Shown here: positions 1 to 8,822 of the stretch, one piece after another | Layout: each line of letters starts with the position of its first letter | How positions within the stretch are numbered: the stretch's first letter is position 1 | From: Cladosporium sp. IMV 00045 | Taxonomy: Eukaryota; Ascomycota; Dothideomycetes; Cladosporiales; Cladosporiaceae | NCBI GenBank assembly: GCA_001931905.2 | Contig: MSJI02000488.1 | Location: 1-34,714 of the forward strand | DNA length: 34,714 bases | Direction of reading: 5' to 3' | The notes under the pieces: generated by a model | Databases searched by the model: none | What the model was told of the DNA's origin: nothing | The model's input: only the letters and a program-made list of their open reading frames with translations | Position numbers and translations under genes: made by a program

Positions 1-208
1 AATACGTACCGAGCGTGAAGGCATTGATCGCAGCTTTGTATTCGGTCCATTGGTCGCCGAGGGCCGCTTTGAGCTGGCTGTAGATCGGCTCGAGGTCGAT
101 GCGCGGTATGGGGATTTTGCCATGTTTATTCAAGGTGGAAGAGGGCGTGACAGGAGTTTTGGTGGTGAGGGTCGGGGAGATGGCAATGGAAAGGTCGGCG
201 GGATTCAT
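1..208 (-). CDS. HFI1: SAGA complex subunit Hfi1/Ada1, N-terminal exon (partial)
   Basis: The minus strand from ATG at 208 reads an open frame to about position 10, where a donor GTACGT begins at 9, so exon 1 is about 208..10 and the rest lies outside the window. After a short Ser/Thr/Pro-rich start of about 30 residues comes a stretch with the core IPRIDLEPIYSQLKAALGD followed by QWTEYKAAINAFTLG. This matches my memory of the start of the SAGA-Tad1 domain of fungal Hfi1/Ada1, where an intron after the Leu-Gly is plausible. Hfi1 is a structural subunit of the nuclear SAGA histone acetyltransferase coactivator and pairs through a histone-fold with Taf12. Only 66 residues are visible, so the call rests on one conserved segment. 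It is transcribed divergently from the glycosyltransferase at 1488. Confidence 0.72.
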   Translation of the reverse strand, partial: MNPADLSIAISPTLTTKTPVTPSSTLNKHGKIPIPRIDLEPIYSQLKAALGDQWTEYKAAINAFTLGTY

Positions 209-1487
209 GGCGGGCGAGGAGAGCTACCGGCGCACTCTCATGGATGCGTCGGGGGTCGCATCAGACGCGCGGAGGTGTTGAGAGTGATATGACTGCTCGG
301 CCGATGGAAGTATAGGTCAAATATCCCCGGTCCTAAGCAGGCAGGATGTCGCTGCAAGATGCTGTGAACAATACTTCGCGACTGATGCGACTCGGCGATC
401 TCGTGATGGCTATCAATAATGCGACCACAACGCAGGTGTTCACGTCGAGGCGGGCGGCGTTTGACGGCAACGCCCGCAGAGCCTCACTTTGGCCTGAGGC
501 ATCAAGGGCGCAATCACATGCAAAGCACTCTCCTTCACTTCCATCTTTTACTATATCGCAGCAACCATACAGCTCACGAAGACCCGTTCAATACATGTGG
601 TTCGTAATTGCTATGACTACTGATTACCGTATGCGTGCAAGAAAGCAAGGCTCATTGATGGGCTAGGCTGATGTATTTTGGTCTCGATCGGAGGTACTCG
701 TATTGAATGTTTTAACTTCGCTGTTGGGTTCCAAGACCGCAAGCCACCCGGATGATTCCATGCATCCATGTCTTTGTATCAGGTTGGCAGCAGCCAAAGA
801 GGAATCGCATCTCCCGTATATCATGCCTTATAACACGTGCTGCACTTACGACCTACCATCCTCAGAAGAGCAGAATTGAAAAGATGAAAGTCTAGAAGAC
901 AAGATATAATAACCTGTCACATGCAGTGGTTCCTCAAAGTCGAAAGATCAATTGTGTAAAGCAGTGCATAAAGCAAGGGGGTCATCTTTCGTAGGGCAGC
1001 TTAAAGGATGAGAAGAAGCTTTGATCAAGCCGTTTTCCCAAGACCGCGCGTACAGTAGCGGCGGATCACTCTCCCAGCAAAGTTACCTGTCGTCATTGCC
1101 CGAATGGGACAGACATACGAATGATCGTGTGTTACTTTCTTCCTTCCTTTCTGTTTGTTTCGTACGGTGCTTACGTTCTTTTCTTTGACGAGCAAACGCA
1201 AGGAGGCTGCATGAAGCGGCTGCTTACCTCGACACTACTCACACCACTTCACACCTCGTATTGCTTTCAATCATTCGACTCTTCTTCTTGCACCCACTTG
1301 TAACGCTTGCTTGATCCTTCCATCGGCATCTTACATCCTCCCGCCACATTTGCACAACATTGCTCTTCCACAGCTATCCGGGATCTGACACCTTGACACC
1401 TGGACCATTGCAACCTCCGGATCATGCTAGACTAAACCTCTTCTTTCTCTTACCGACTCACATCTGTTTTGCCTATCGACTGCCACC
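209..1487. other. Divergent intergenic region, HFI1 / glycosyltransferase
   Basis: This 1.28 kb stretch separates two divergently transcribed genes and should hold both promoters. A 106-codon frame at 346..666 has no recognisable domain. An AT-rich TATAATA lies near 905 but is far from either start. The last 170 bases before 1488 are pyrimidine-rich with few purine runs, as in fungal leaders. I see no RNA gene or repeat. Confidence 0.6.
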
Positions 1488-2921
1488 ATGAATGCGACTT
1501 CATGCAACCGCGCGTTCACTCTGCCCCGCCTTACCTTCGCTTTCCTTCTCATCCTTGCTGTGTACCTCTTCCGGGACTCCTGGATTCCTGCAGACTCCAA
1601 GCACAGCGTACAGACAGAACCCTTCCAACATGTCGCGACTGAATCCCAACCCACGCCCGTCAAAGACAAATCGGATGCAGCTGCCAAAGCTCCAACAGAG
1701 GACTGCCGCAACGTCCCAGGCGCGGATAATGTGCTGGTGATGCTCAAGACCGGAGCCACGGAACTGTACCAGAAGCTACCAACGCACTTCGTGACACTCT
1801 TCAAGTGTGCTCCACACTACATGATCTTCTCCGATCTGGCCCAGGATTTCGCCGACTTCCCCGTCCACGATGCAATCGCTCCCGTCAGCAAACAATTTCG
1901 CGACCAACACGAGGACTTCACCCTGTACCGGAAGCTGCGACAGTATCAGCGTGAGGGGCAGGACGTGAGCAAGCTCAAAGGCGACCAAGGCTGGAACCTG
2001 GACAAGTGGAAGTTCCTCCCTATGTTGTTCGAAGCTTTCGAGGCGGCTCCGCAGATTGAGTGGTTCTTCATGATGGAAGCGGACACTAGCGTGTCTTGGA
2101 CCAACCTGTTGCAATTTCTAAAGACTATGGATCCCGATAGACCATTTTATCTTGGCTCGCAGAATGTGATTGGCGATACTACCTTTGCCCATGGTGGTAG
2201 TGGAATTGTGCTCTCTCGCCAGGCTGCGAGGCAGATGCAGGATAAGCGCAACCAAGAAGGCAAGGAGGCTTACAACAAACGTTGGGAAGAAACGACGAGC
2301 TCGTCTTGCTGCGGTGATGAAATCGTGGCGCGCGCTCTGTTGGAAGCCGATGTCCCCATGACGCCGGCATGGCCTCTCATCCAAGGCGAAACAGTCGCTA
2401 CCGTTGACTTCACCAAAAACCACTGGTGCACACCCGCCATCACCTGGCACCACGTCACGCCACTTGAAATCGACGCTATATGGAAATTCCAAGCCGACTG
2501 GGTCGACGACCACGACTGGAACACCCCGTACCTCTTCCGCGACATCTTCGCCCACTTCATCGACCGCCACATCACCGCGAACCGCCACGCGTGGAACAAT
2601 CTCTCGCAAGACAAGAAGCTCGTAGCGCCCTCCCTCGCCACGGACGAAGACCTGCCATTCTCCGAGCTCAGTGAATCCGAGCAGAAAGCAATCGACAGCG
2701 AGAGCGCCTGCGAGCAAGCATGCGCCCAACAGCCCGATGGCAACTGCGTGCAGTGGATGTACAGTCCTGGCCGCTGCTATCTGGGCGAAGTGGTGCGTTT
2801 CGGCAAACCCGACGAGAGAGACGACGACACATGGATCTCCGGGTGGATACCCCAGCGGATCGCGGAGTACAAGAAGCACCTGGGGGAGTGTCGGAAGGTC
2901 AATTGGGGAGCTCCTGCTTAG
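1488..2921 (+). CDS. Type II membrane glycosyltransferase, GT31-like
   Basis: One exon of 477 residues. The start has an excellent context (CTGCCACCATGA). Residues 13-28 form a single hydrophobic segment behind a short Arg-containing N-terminus, which is a type II signal anchor, so the catalytic part should face the Golgi/ER lumen. After a Pro/Ser-rich stem (30-75), residues 80-350 look like the fungal family related to Fringe-type GT31 enzymes: EWFFMMEADTSVSW places an acidic DXD-like metal/nucleotide-sugar motif (EADT, 197-200), followed by FAHGGSGIVLSR (233-244) and SSCCGDEIVARAL. A Cys-rich segment near 408-440 (CEQAC...CVQW...CYLG) resembles a PAN/apple-like disulfide module. The donor sugar and acceptor cannot be read from the sequence; a role in cell-wall or glycoprotein glycan synthesis is inference. 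No intron is needed. Confidence 0.85.
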   Translation: MNATSCNRAFTLPRLTFAFLLILAVYLFRDSWIPADSKHSVQTEPFQHVATESQPTPVKDKSDAAAKAPTEDCRNVPGADNVLVMLKTGATELYQKLPTHFVTLFKCAPHYMIFSDLAQDFADFPVHDAIAPVSKQFRDQHEDFTLYRKLRQYQREGQDVSKLKGDQGWNLDKWKFLPMLFEAFEAAPQIEWFFMMEADTSVSWTNLLQFLKTMDPDRPFYLGSQNVIGDTTFAHGGSGIVLSRQAARQMQDKRNQEGKEAYNKRWEETTSSSCCGDEIVARALLEADVPMTPAWPLIQGETVATVDFTKNHWCTPAITWHHVTPLEIDAIWKFQADWVDDHDWNTPYLFRDIFAHFIDRHITANRHAWNNLSQDKKLVAPSLATDEDLPFSELSESEQKAIDSESACEQACAQQPDGNCVQWMYSPGRCYLGEVVRFGKPDERDDDTWISGWIPQRIAEYKKHLGECRKVNWGAPA

Positions 2922-3651
2922 CTGCCGCACTTGGTGTCGCTTCCGCTCGATTTTTATATTCGCTTCCGTTTTTTTGAAGCTTGCATTGGGAAGTTTTGAG
3001 GGGTTTTGCACTTTTGATACCATTGTTCTGGTTTCCGGGTTTCTTGCTTTCTTTTCACTTCTGCTTATTCGCAAGTCCAAGTGCTGGAAGCGACCTGTCG
3101 GATATACACATCTTTTTGGGAGGTCAGGAGTTATGGGCGTCGCTGGCCTTTTTCCCCTTTGTTTGCGAGGTGCATCGCTAGATCATTACAGGTAGCATGG
3201 CGCTCGAGGGCGTCTTATCAATTGAATTGGTCTTTTCGTAGGTCTTTGGGCTCATCTAAGGTCATTCGAATCATTGCAAAATGCCCTCCTGCTAGAACTG
3301 CATCTCCCGCAAAACAGCATCTCGTGATACCCCAGATGGACGGAGATCTTCAACCCCCGCCGGCTTCTCGGATGTCAAGCAAACTGCACTCACGCAGATC
3401 ATCTCATCATTCGATCAACACCAGATGGCGCCGACTCGCCATCTGCGTATACTTGCAGTAGTAATGTAACGATCAGCTTTCTTAGATCACGTCGCGTCAA
3501 AGAAGAACCAGGTTTTCAAGATCTTTCGCGTTATAATTATTGTTGGAAATGCCTGGTGTGAGCTCCTCTTCCCTAGGTAGCTTCTTTCATTCCATCTTGA
3601 ATATCTCACTTGACCCCACTGAGCCGATTTGGCCAACAATAATTAGCTGGG
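2922..3651. other. Intergenic region upstream of MFS transporter
   Basis: 730 bases contain the 3' end of the glycosyltransferase transcript and the promoter of the transporter. Frames such as 3081..3461 show no domain and no biased composition. A TATAATTA at 3532 is the only promoter-like element I would point to. Confidence 0.55.
3532..3539 (+). promoter_or_regulatory. Possible TATA element for MFS gene
   Basis: TATAATTA lies about 113 bases upstream of the transporter ATG at 3652, a distance compatible with a TATA box and a short leader. It is only a sequence match in AT-rich DNA. Confidence 0.25.
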
Positions 3652-5197
3652 ATGAGACGGATTTCGCTCTTCAAGAAAACACCACAAGTTACACAAGAGG
3701 ATGGCGATGTCCAAGAGGTCAGATATCCCCTCGACTCCGCTGACACGACGCAAGACTGCCAACATGGAACTCCTGCGGAAGGAGAAGAAGCAATTCCTCC
3801 TCCAGACGGCGGAGTGACCGCCTGGACTTGTTGCTTTGCGGTTTTTCTGATCAATGGTTTCACGTGGGGCGTTGCTGCTGTGCGTATCTCCCCTGCTCTC
3901 AAGAACAAAAGAAGTCCTCTACAGGTTGATCAAACACATTGCATAATCAACTAACAGGCCCCTCCCAGTCCTACGGCGTCTATCTCTCCCACTACCTCTC
4001 CACCTCGCACTTCCGCACCGCAACACCCACCGACTACGCCCTAATCGGTGGCCTCACCTTCGGCAGCGCCCTATTCTTCTCCCCGCTCTGGACCATCCTG
4101 ACGCGCCGCCTCGGCCGGACCCCCGTCATGCTCACCGGCAGCATCCTCATGCTCGCCGGCTTCATCGCCGCTTCCTTCGCCCGCCTGCCCGGGCACCTCT
4201 ACGCCTCGCAAGGCGTCCTGGTCGGCATCGGGATAGGCGCCCTCTTCATCCCCAGCGTGCAAGTCGTGCCGCAATGGTTCGATCGTCAGCGGAGTTTGGC
4301 AGTCGGGCTGTCGAGTGCGGGGAGTGGGTTTGGAGGGCTGGCGTTCTCGCTCACTACGGACGCGCTGATTCGGAATGTTTCACTGGCCTGGGCGCTTCGT
4401 GTGACGGGGATTGTGTGCTTTGTGGGCAACGCGCTGGGCACCGCGCTCATTCGCGACCGCAACGCGCAGGTCAAACCGGACCAGCTGGGCTTCGCGGTGC
4501 ATTTGCTGCGCAGGTACGATTGCCTGCTGCTGCTGGTTTGGGCTTTCACCAACGTCCTGGGGTATATTGTGATTTTGTACAGCGTGTCGAGCTACGCGGT
4601 GGAGGTGGTGGGTTTGACGCAGAAGCAGGCCGGGGCGCTGACGGCGATGCTGAATTTGGGGACGGGGCTGGGGAGGCCTGCGGCGGGGTTGGTGTCGGAT
4701 CGGTGGGGGAGAGTGAGGGTTGCGGGGTGCATTACGTTGGCGTGTGCGGTGGTGGTTTTTGCGGTTTGGATGCCGGCGAGGAGTTATGCGGTTTTGGTGT
4801 TCTTTTCGCTGGTTAGTGGGGCCATTTTGGGGGTTTATTGGATGGTGAGTGAAGGTTCCCCTTGGGTTGATGAGATGACTGCTGACGAAACTACCTCCAG
4901 TGTGTTGGCCCTCTCTGCGCCGAAGTCGCTGGACTCAAAGAGGTGCCTTCTTTTCTTTCTTTGCAGTGGATTACTGTCGTCCTTCCGACCACTTGCAGCG
5001 AAGTCATTGCACTTTACCTGCGTCGACCAGAGATGGGTCGTTGGGGATATCTATACACGCAGATCTTTGCTGGGCTTGCATATGTGGTGGCAGCGGGGTT
5101 CATGTTCGAATTATGGCGTGTCAAAAGATTTGAAAAGCTCGATGAGGGAGATGAAATGGGCAGAATTGGCAAATGGATGTATAGATATCGGCCTTGA
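3652..5197 (+). CDS. MFS transporter, monocarboxylate (MCT/MCH) type
   Basis: Three exons: 3652..3879, 3969..4844 and 4901..5197, giving 466 residues. Introns are 89 nt (GTGCGT...CCCAG, branch CAACTAAC) and 56 nt (GTGAGT...CCAG, branch GCTGAC), both phase 0. About 60 cytosolic residues precede the family signature PDGGVTAW, then roughly twelve hydrophobic helices. Other family-typical stretches are SYGVYLSHYLS at the first splice join, RRLGRTPVMLTGS between helices, VVPQWFDRQRSLAVGLSSAG, GLGRPAAGLVSDRWGR and CAEVAGLKE near the end. Fungal members are plasma-membrane or vacuolar carriers of monocarboxylates, riboflavin or unknown solutes, and the substrate cannot be told here. An apparent acceptor TTTGCAG at 4974 is read through, because LKEVPSFLSLQW continues the family pattern. 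Its 3' end faces the protease gene, 157 bases away. Confidence 0.85.
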
Positions 5198-5354
5198 TGT
5201 CAGCTAAGGTAGAACACAATCAATCGACTCTTGTACTTGTTGTGTGGTTTCTTCAGCACGAGCACCAATTGGCTACGCGAGAGCTAATGGCAGGACATGT
5301 CTGTCTAGATCCAGAAGAGTGTATGTCAGATCACTGCCACCACTATGCTAAAGC

Positions 5355-6324
5355 TTACACGTAGCGAGAAGCCAAGTTCCTCCACCAGTCGCGCATCATC
5401 CAGATGTCGAAGTCGGTGATCTCCATGCTGCTACCAGCAAGCATAACGAACGAATCTTGACCAGTCGGGGTCCAGTCGTAGAAGTCGTCCAGAGCCAGAG
5501 TGTGACCAAACTCGTGCAGCCAGATATGCGGCGAGTCTAGGGCACCAAGGAAGTAGTCAGAACCAACACGCTGTCCCCAGTCGCCGCCGGCACCTCCCTC
5601 CATGCCCTCGGTGAGCCAGAGCGACATGTCATATCTGCCCTCAGGGCCGGACGGGCACTCGCTGTAGTCGCCGTCCTGGTGGAAGAAGCGGCCGCAGCGC
5701 GGGTCGCACTCGGGAATACCCTCGCCGTCGGCGGTGGAGTCGTGGACTTCGATGCCGTCCGTGCTGCCTTCCAGCTTGGAAGCATCGCTGACGGCCCAGC
5801 CGACGACGCTGGCGGTGACATTGTCAAGAGGCCAGCCCATGAAACCAGTCAAGTTGTCGGTCCACTTGGGGACGTTGGACTGGAGGGCTTTCTCGACGCC
5901 AGCGCGTTCTTCGGCAGTGACGGAGGCGGAGGAGTCCCAGCGGACGCAGAACTTGAGGTCTCTGTACGATGTTAGTAAGTCCTGGCGTTGCAGACGTCTG
6001 GAGACCTCAAAGCCAAACCCACCCCTTGGCGGCCATGATAATATCATAGCCATAGTTCTGGAACGACTCCCACTGGCCGTTGTTGTAGGACTCTACGGTA
6101 TGGTCCCAAACCTCCTGCAGAGGCTTGACCAGATCGGCAGGAGGGTCCCAGGAGGACTGGCGCTTAGTCTTGGCGTGAGCAGCCTGGTTCAAAGCCTTCC
6201 AGGTTGCGCCGTCGAGATCACGGTTAGCCGCTGAGGCCTTAGCCCTGGCGTTGTTGCTGTTCGGCAGAGCGAGAGCGCCGAGCGGGCTCATGGCCAGGAT
6301 TGAGAGAGCGGTGGCGGTGTGCAT
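5355..6324 (-). CDS. Secreted HEXXH zinc metalloprotease-like protein
   Basis: Two exons on the minus strand, 6324..6023 and 5961..5355, joined across a 61-nt intron (GTGGGT...TACAG, branch TTACTAAC) into 302 residues. The start is ATG at 6324; an in-frame TTG a few codons upstream is not needed. Residues 1-20 are a clear secretion signal (MHTATALSILAMSPLGALAL). A basic region ending in KTKR (52-55) could be a Kex2-type site removing a propeptide. The mature part has Cys pairs (CDPRCG, SECPSG) and the zinc motif HEFGHTLALDD at 250-260, that is His-Glu-x-x-His with a downstream Asp, as in metzincin-like or Asp-zincin-like enzymes, then a conserved-looking Trp-rich tail (IWMMRDWWRNL). I believe this is a widespread fungal secreted family of poorly defined role; whether it is a protease is inferred from the motif. 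Confidence 0.8.
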
Positions 6325-6478
6325 GTTTTCCAAAGAGATGAGTTCGATTTAGAATGGATGAGGATGGGACTTTGAAATAAGTAAAGAACGGATGCGAGCC
6401 AGCTCGCTATGTGTGTTGCGTGTAGAATGAGAGATGCGGTGGAAGGGAAGAGACCTCTGCTCAAGGACTGCCATCCAT

Positions 6479-6484
6479 CTTATA
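6479..6484 (-). promoter_or_regulatory. Possible TATA element for protease gene
   Basis: TATAAG on the minus strand, about 155 bases upstream of the ATG at 6324, followed by pyrimidine/purine-biased leader-like sequence. Only motif and position support it. Confidence 0.25.
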
Positions 6485-6912
6485 CCAACCTTCCCCTCTG
6501 TACGACTCCCAATACGACTCCCAAGCCGCCAAGGCAGGGCTGTCGCAAGAATAAATCATTTTAGACCATGTCGTTCTCTGAAGACGGTAGGTTCCTCCGC
6601 ATACCTTACCACTTGCCGGCACTGCTAGCTTTTAGCTTGTCTACTATTAGACGCGAACGGTTCGCCAAAGATGCGGGTTGCTGAGGGTTAGGTGAACACG
6701 AGACAAACTCCTATTCGTAGCTGATTCAAATAAAGTGAATTTAGGGCTGCGCTACCTGGACGAAGACTCTCGGACTTGACTTCATACATGGCCAAGTCCG
6801 ACATGCTGTAAACGAGGGCAAGACGAGAGCTGGTCTTGGTGTATTATTGCCGGGTTTTTCGGGAGTGTCTGTCAAGGATAGCTGACAGGTGAAGTGGTCT
6901 CGCTAGAGCAAC

Positions 6913-6922
6913 ACCACGTGGT
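6913..6922. promoter_or_regulatory. CACGTG palindrome (E-box) in divergent promoter
   Basis: ACCACGTGGT is a perfect 10-base inverted repeat with the CACGTG core bound by bHLH factors such as Cbf1-like proteins. It lies about 150 bases upstream of the Tls1-like ATG. Isolated CACGTG cores also occur elsewhere (near 11485, 22718, 33813), so occurrence alone is weak evidence. Confidence 0.3.
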
Positions 6923-7072
6923 CGCACGGACCACAAGCCCGCCCCGACTGCCTGGCGCGCCACCCAGCCGCGAGGTGCACTTGGGCGTCACGTCGTTATT
7001 TGCCTGTGCAATATCGATATTGATCAACACTCTGGCCGGAACAAGGATAACAGCCTTCTTTGATTTGCCAGA

Positions 7073-8122
7073 ATGACGGACGAGCATGCTCCTCCGATAT
7101 TTCGTGCGAACAAAAGGCGTAAGGTTTTGCGGAAAAGACCAGACAGCGACGACCAGGACGACGACCATGCAGCACCCGCGACCATTAGTAGCGACCGCGA
7201 ACGAGGCCAGACGCCAATAAATGGCTCTAGCATGGAAATTGAAGAGAATTATGATGCAACATCAAGGACGGATCTGCCTCGCGTGCGGAGAGTGAAGAAA
7301 CATGGGATCGCCTTTTCCAGCTCAGACCGACCGGTTTTTCGGCCCCAGGACGATAATCAAGAAACGTCTCTCGTGGTAGCAGAACCTCAAGCCATACAAG
7401 AAGCGAACAATCGATTTGCTCGCCCGACCGGGAAAGCCATCGTACAAGACGACAAACACATGTACGTTCGCCACCCAAGACGGAAGATTGATTTATGAAA
7501 TAGAAAAGTGCAGGACTAACAGCGTAGGTCGGCATACATAGACTCAAAAATAGCTGAAATGCGCGCTGCCGCAGCCACACCAAACACTATCATCCAGTCG
7601 ATGAATAAGGCCGCAGAATCACAGCTAGCAGAGGATCTCTCACCCAACGCCGAAGAGCACACCCAAGGCCTTCCACCAACAAACCCCAATGCACCAGCAC
7701 CAGCACCACACCAACCCGAAAACCAGAACCAACCCACCCGCCGCCGCCGTGGCAAACAACCCCGCGCCCCCTCCCCATCAACCCAAGCCCGCGCCTCGCT
7801 CATCGACCAAATCATGCGCGAATCCAACCACACGCCACACTACACTGCACCAGCTGCCTCCACAATACAACCGAAGAGTAGCAGCAGCAACAACACCGCT
7901 ACTTATGACGATCCGGACGCTGCGGCCGCGGCCGCGTTCAAAGCCGAATTCCTGGCGCAAGCGGAGATGCGGAATCTTTCGCGCAGGAAACCCGCCATTA
8001 ATGCCAGTTCGGCGGCGGCGGCGGCGACGACTTCGCACGGGCCGAAGTTGGGTGGTAGTCGGGCGCAGAGGGAACGGATGAGAGCTGCTACTGCGGCGGA
8101 GGAGGGGAAGGCGAAGAAGTAA
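7073..8122 (+). CDS. Tls1/C9orf78 (HCA59) family spliceosome-associated protein
   Basis: Exons 7073..7461 and 7528..8122 join across a 66-nt intron (GTACGT...GTAG, branch GACTAAC), splitting the ATG codon of DKHM, to give 327 residues. The N-terminus is basic (RANKRRKVLRKR), then acidic. The diagnostic core runs across the join: NRFARPTGKAIVQDDKHM then SAYIDSKIAEMR, the pattern I know from the hepatocellular carcinoma-associated antigen 59 family. The middle is low-complexity Pro/Gln/Ala-rich, and the C-terminus (GPKLGGSRAQRERMR) is again typical. Known members are nuclear: fission yeast Tls1 affects splicing of telomere-factor transcripts and human C9orf78 associates with the late spliceosome. 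Function here is by homology. The join was chosen because it restores this conserved core in frame. Confidence 0.8.
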
Positions 8123-8822
8123 TTTATTATGGCGTACGGAGGGTGGCGGCGTGTTGGAAACGGAGCATGCGACGGAGAGACAGGAAGGGGTTTCGGAAAT
8201 TAATGGATGGAAGTTGTACGTGCTAAGGATGAACGGACTGTGACCGGAAGCCATGATTAACAATCAAGACGACTATGTACTCGCGTGATGAGAGATCTTA
8301 GATAAAAGCAGGATTCCCATCGCCCAATTCCCCAAAGACAAGCGGTTCGCCGTTCTGCAATGCCTAGCCTAGCCCAGCCTGAAATAATCCATCGGGCCGC
8401 TGTAAACGTCGACTAAAAGGTCAATAGGAAGAAGGCTCACATGTCCACACATGGATGATTAACAAAAGAACATCTCACAACACCTTGCACAAAGAAGTGC
8501 GTAACCCCCCGCTATGCAAGAACTAACCCTGTCTTTTCTGCCTTTTCTTTCATGTTTGTCTTTTCGCTGTCCCGCTAATGTCTAATTTTTGTTGCTTTTT
8601 CTCTCTTCTCGCGTCGTTTGCTTCGTGAGATCAACCAGCCGCTTCCGAGTCGTGAAAAGGAGAGAAAACAAAGCAGCCGACCCTGAAAGAAATGTTTTTC
8701 TGATCTTTTTAACCTCGTGAAATCGTAAAACCCAAAGCTAACACCACCATGCAGAGATCCTGTTTGTTGTCGAATAGAGAAGCGCCGCCATATGAGGCTT
8801 GCAAGTGCATCTTGAAAAGCTT
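8123..8822. other. Convergent 3' region
   Basis: 700 bases between the converging ends of the Tls1-like and CCCH genes. It is AT-richer than the flanking coding DNA, with T-rich runs around 8530-8600 as expected for untranslated and polyadenylation sequence. No gene or repeat was found. Confidence 0.55.

Larger units (their letters stand above)
6325..7072. other. Divergent promoter region, protease / Tls1
   Basis: 748 bases between two genes read away from each other. It holds TATAAG on the minus strand (6484..6479) about 155 bases before the protease ATG and a perfect 10-base palindrome ACCACGTGGT at 6913..6922, an E-box/G-box type bHLH site. No convincing coding frame or RNA gene was seen. 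Confidence 0.55.

Noticed and set aside
346..666. 106-codon plus-strand frame in the HFI1 upstream region
   Set aside because: No domain, ordinary composition and poor context; chance frame in a promoter region.
2118..3080. 320-codon minus-strand frame
   Set aside because: Antisense to the glycosyltransferase, no recognisable domain, and it extends into untranslated sequence.
3884..3957. Alternative intron 1 of the MFS gene (GTATCT to AACAG)
   Set aside because: It keeps the frame, but its acceptor is only a few bases after the branch-like CTAAC and it inserts extra residues before SYGVYLSHYL; the 3880-3968 intron gives the better family match.
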